From assembly GCA_964195155.1 (NCBI GenBank), contig CAXMOP010000010.1, forward strand, positions 1 through 58,506: a stretch of 58,506 nucleotides of DNA, in the 5' to 3' direction. The translations under genes and the position numbers were made by a program. This document shows, in pieces, positions 57,733 through 58,506 of the stretch. Numbering within the stretch: the first letter of the stretch is position 1; every line of letters starts with the position of its first letter. This DNA comes from JACZST01 sp964195155. GTDB taxonomy: Bacteria > Actinomycetota > Acidimicrobiia > Spongiisociales > UBA5794. Below the pieces are notes generated by a model. The model saw only the letters and a list, made by a program, of their open reading frames with translations. It was not told where the DNA came from and did not search any database.

Positions 57733-57750
57733 GGTAGCGCATATGTGCCG
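57733..57750. repeat. GGTAGCGCATATGTGCCG motif, copy 1
   Basis: An 18-bp motif identical to 58429-58446. It lies 91 bp upstream of the gene at 57841. The TATGTGCC part also resembles the arms of the hairpin at 57381-57431. Confidence 0.8.
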
Positions 57751-57840
57751 ACATGGGCGGGGTCCTTGCCCTCTTGTCTTCTCACTCGGGTAGGTACCAT
57801 CGGAGGACCTTCGCTTGGAGCGGGGTAGGGGTAATCCCCG

Positions 57841-58368
57841 ATGGCCCCGTCTGAGGGTGATGGGTACGATCCGTCTATGCCTCAGGAGCCAGTCGAGAAA
57901 GATCAGCGATCCCGGCAAGGGTCGGCTCGCCAGAACTTTGTCACCCGAGTGGCCAGTGCCGTCTCCGAGGCGATGGACTTCTCCGATGACGACTGGGAGG
58001 GGTTCCGGCGCTCCCGTCGACAGCCCACTGAAGGCACCATGCAGGCCCGTGATACGGATCAAGGATGGCCGTCTGTCGAGGATGACCAAGATTCCCATGG
58101 TCAGAAGGAGATTCCTAGGAACCTCGTTGAGGCCCGGACTCGGCAGCTAGTCGCCGAAGAAGACCTGTCGTGGCAGGTTGCCTGGCTTAGGGCTGAGAGT
58201 GAGCTCGGTGACGTTTCCCGTCCCAAGAGCGATTTGGTGTCAGATGTTCTTTGGCCCCTTCCGGGTCAAGAGCACTCCGCGAAGCGCGTTCTTGGTTTAA
58301 CGGCGCTGATCATCGGTGGACTGCTCTTTGCGATCTTCACCCTGGCATTTGCGTTAGGTAACAACTAG
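57841..58368 (+). CDS. Small protein with C-terminal membrane anchor, unknown function
   Basis: 175 aa from ATG 57841 (ATG 57877 is possible); a GGGGTAGGGG purine stretch lies upstream. The first 130 residues are hydrophilic and acidic (MDFSDDDWEGFRRSRRQ), with a helix ARTRQLVAEEDLSWQVAWLR. One membrane segment near the end, VLGLTALIIGGLLFAIFTLAFAL, makes it tail-anchored. I do not recognise a family. It is cargo of the integrative element. Confidence 0.65.
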   Translation: MAPSEGDGYDPSMPQEPVEKDQRSRQGSARQNFVTRVASAVSEAMDFSDDDWEGFRRSRRQPTEGTMQARDTDQGWPSVEDDQDSHGQKEIPRNLVEARTRQLVAEEDLSWQVAWLRAESELGDVSRPKSDLVSDVLWPLPGQEHSAKRVLGLTALIIGGLLFAIFTLAFALGNN

Positions 58369-58385
58369 CCCTTCCGCAAGGGCGA

Positions 58386-58458
58386 GGTAGCGCAATCCGG
58401 CAATATGCGCTCCATGCCAACAGTCTCAGGTAGCGCATATGTGCCGTTATGCGCTACC
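58386..58458. repeat. Palindromic cluster with GGTAGCGCATATGTGCCG copy 2
   Basis: GGTAGCGCATA (58429-58439) and TATGCGCTACC (58448-58458) form a perfect 11-bp inverted repeat with an 8-nt loop and contain the 18-bp motif of 57733-57750. A degenerate copy, AGCGCA (58389-58394) and TGCGCT (58406-58411), precedes it. The cluster follows the gene ending at 58368. Confidence 0.8.
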
Positions 58459-58469
58459 CGCTGGCGGCT

Positions 58470-58506
58470 TCAGTCGAGGTCGGGGAAGGAGATCCCGGCG
58501 AGGATC
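58470..58506 (-). CDS. Possible C-terminal end of a gene entering from the right
   Basis: Only 12 codons are visible, reading ILAGISFPDLD and a TGA stop on the minus strand. The composition is protein-like, but the fragment is too short to name or to be sure that it is coding. Confidence 0.25.
   Translation of the reverse strand, partial: ILAGISFPDLD

Larger units (their letters stand above)
57344..57840. other. Gene-free stretch in the integrative element
   Basis: About 500 bp between the SEC-C gene and the next gene; short frames here look unlike real proteins. It holds the long hairpin at 57381-57431 and a GGTAGCGCATATGTGCCG motif at 57733-57750 that recurs at 58429-58446. Confidence 0.6.

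Overview
The window looks like chromosomal DNA of a high-GC actinobacterium, most likely an uncultured member of class Acidimicrobiia. The lineage is an inference. It rests on a WhiB regulator, a bacterial proteasome activator (Bpa) with a C-terminal tyrosine-containing tail, a dnaK-grpE-dnaJ-hspR operon with a HAIR-like operator, several F420-type enzymes (LLM and PPOX families), LytR-CpsA-Psr and VanW envelope proteins, and frequent GTG starts. Genes are dense, change strand often, and many same-strand neighbours overlap by 1-4 bp.

Layout. 1-5.3 kb: partial VanW protein, PPK2, WhiB, FHA membrane protein, Bpa, Usp/CBS protein. 5.4-14.8 kb: PolX, Ca2+/Na+ exchanger, NhaA, DUF547 protein, membrane protein, orphan DNA methyltransferase, hydrolase-adenylate cyclase fusion, MFS transporter. 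14.8-26.7 kb: DUF456 protein, large membrane Fe-S (CCG-domain) oxidoreductase, nucleoside-hydrolase-like lipoprotein, Fhs, PspA, proline dehydrogenase with ProC, DUF559 protein, macro domain/MurI/nitroreductase operon, SHOCT membrane protein. 26.9-34.7 kb: acyl-CoA dehydrogenase with divergent TetR, an MBL hydrolase and a GNAT gene each broken by one in-frame TAG, LLM oxidoreductase, alpha/beta hydrolase, DUF2079 protein. 34.8-44.7 kb: rhodanese, dnaK operon, ABC exporter, adenine deaminase, lipoprotein, TetR plus haloalkane dehalogenase. 44.7-54.8 kb: PPOX protein, fused 2-oxoacid dehydrogenase E1, HisC-type aminotransferase, LCP protein, a flippase fused to a priming sugar transferase, CoA-binding protein and small conserved proteins. 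From 54.8 kb: tRNA-Val(TAC) followed by the integrase and excisionase of an integrative element that runs off the right edge. Its other genes are a SEC-C protein and a small membrane protein, set among AT-richer palindromes.

Functional links. The Fe-S oxidoreductase and the TetR-controlled acyl-CoA dehydrogenase fit fatty-acid oxidation feeding the respiratory chain. LCP and the flippase-sugar transferase fusion are divergent neighbours and could together initiate, export and attach a cell-wall glycopolymer. The aminotransferase, E1 and PPOX genes overlap as one transcript. The heat-shock operon carries its own repressor (HspR) and a plausible operator.

The most unusual signal is between the genes. 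Several families of short repeats recur, some overlapping stop codons so exactly that they supply gene ends: three unrelated proteins end R-T-x-G-S within one palindromic repeat, and a 29-bp hairpin element carries the stop codon of two unrelated genes. Other oddities are two adjacent genes each with an in-frame amber codon, the flippase-glycosyltransferase fusion, a cyclase whose hydrolase domain lacks the nucleophile serine, and a zinc-finger-free DnaJ inside the dnaK operon.
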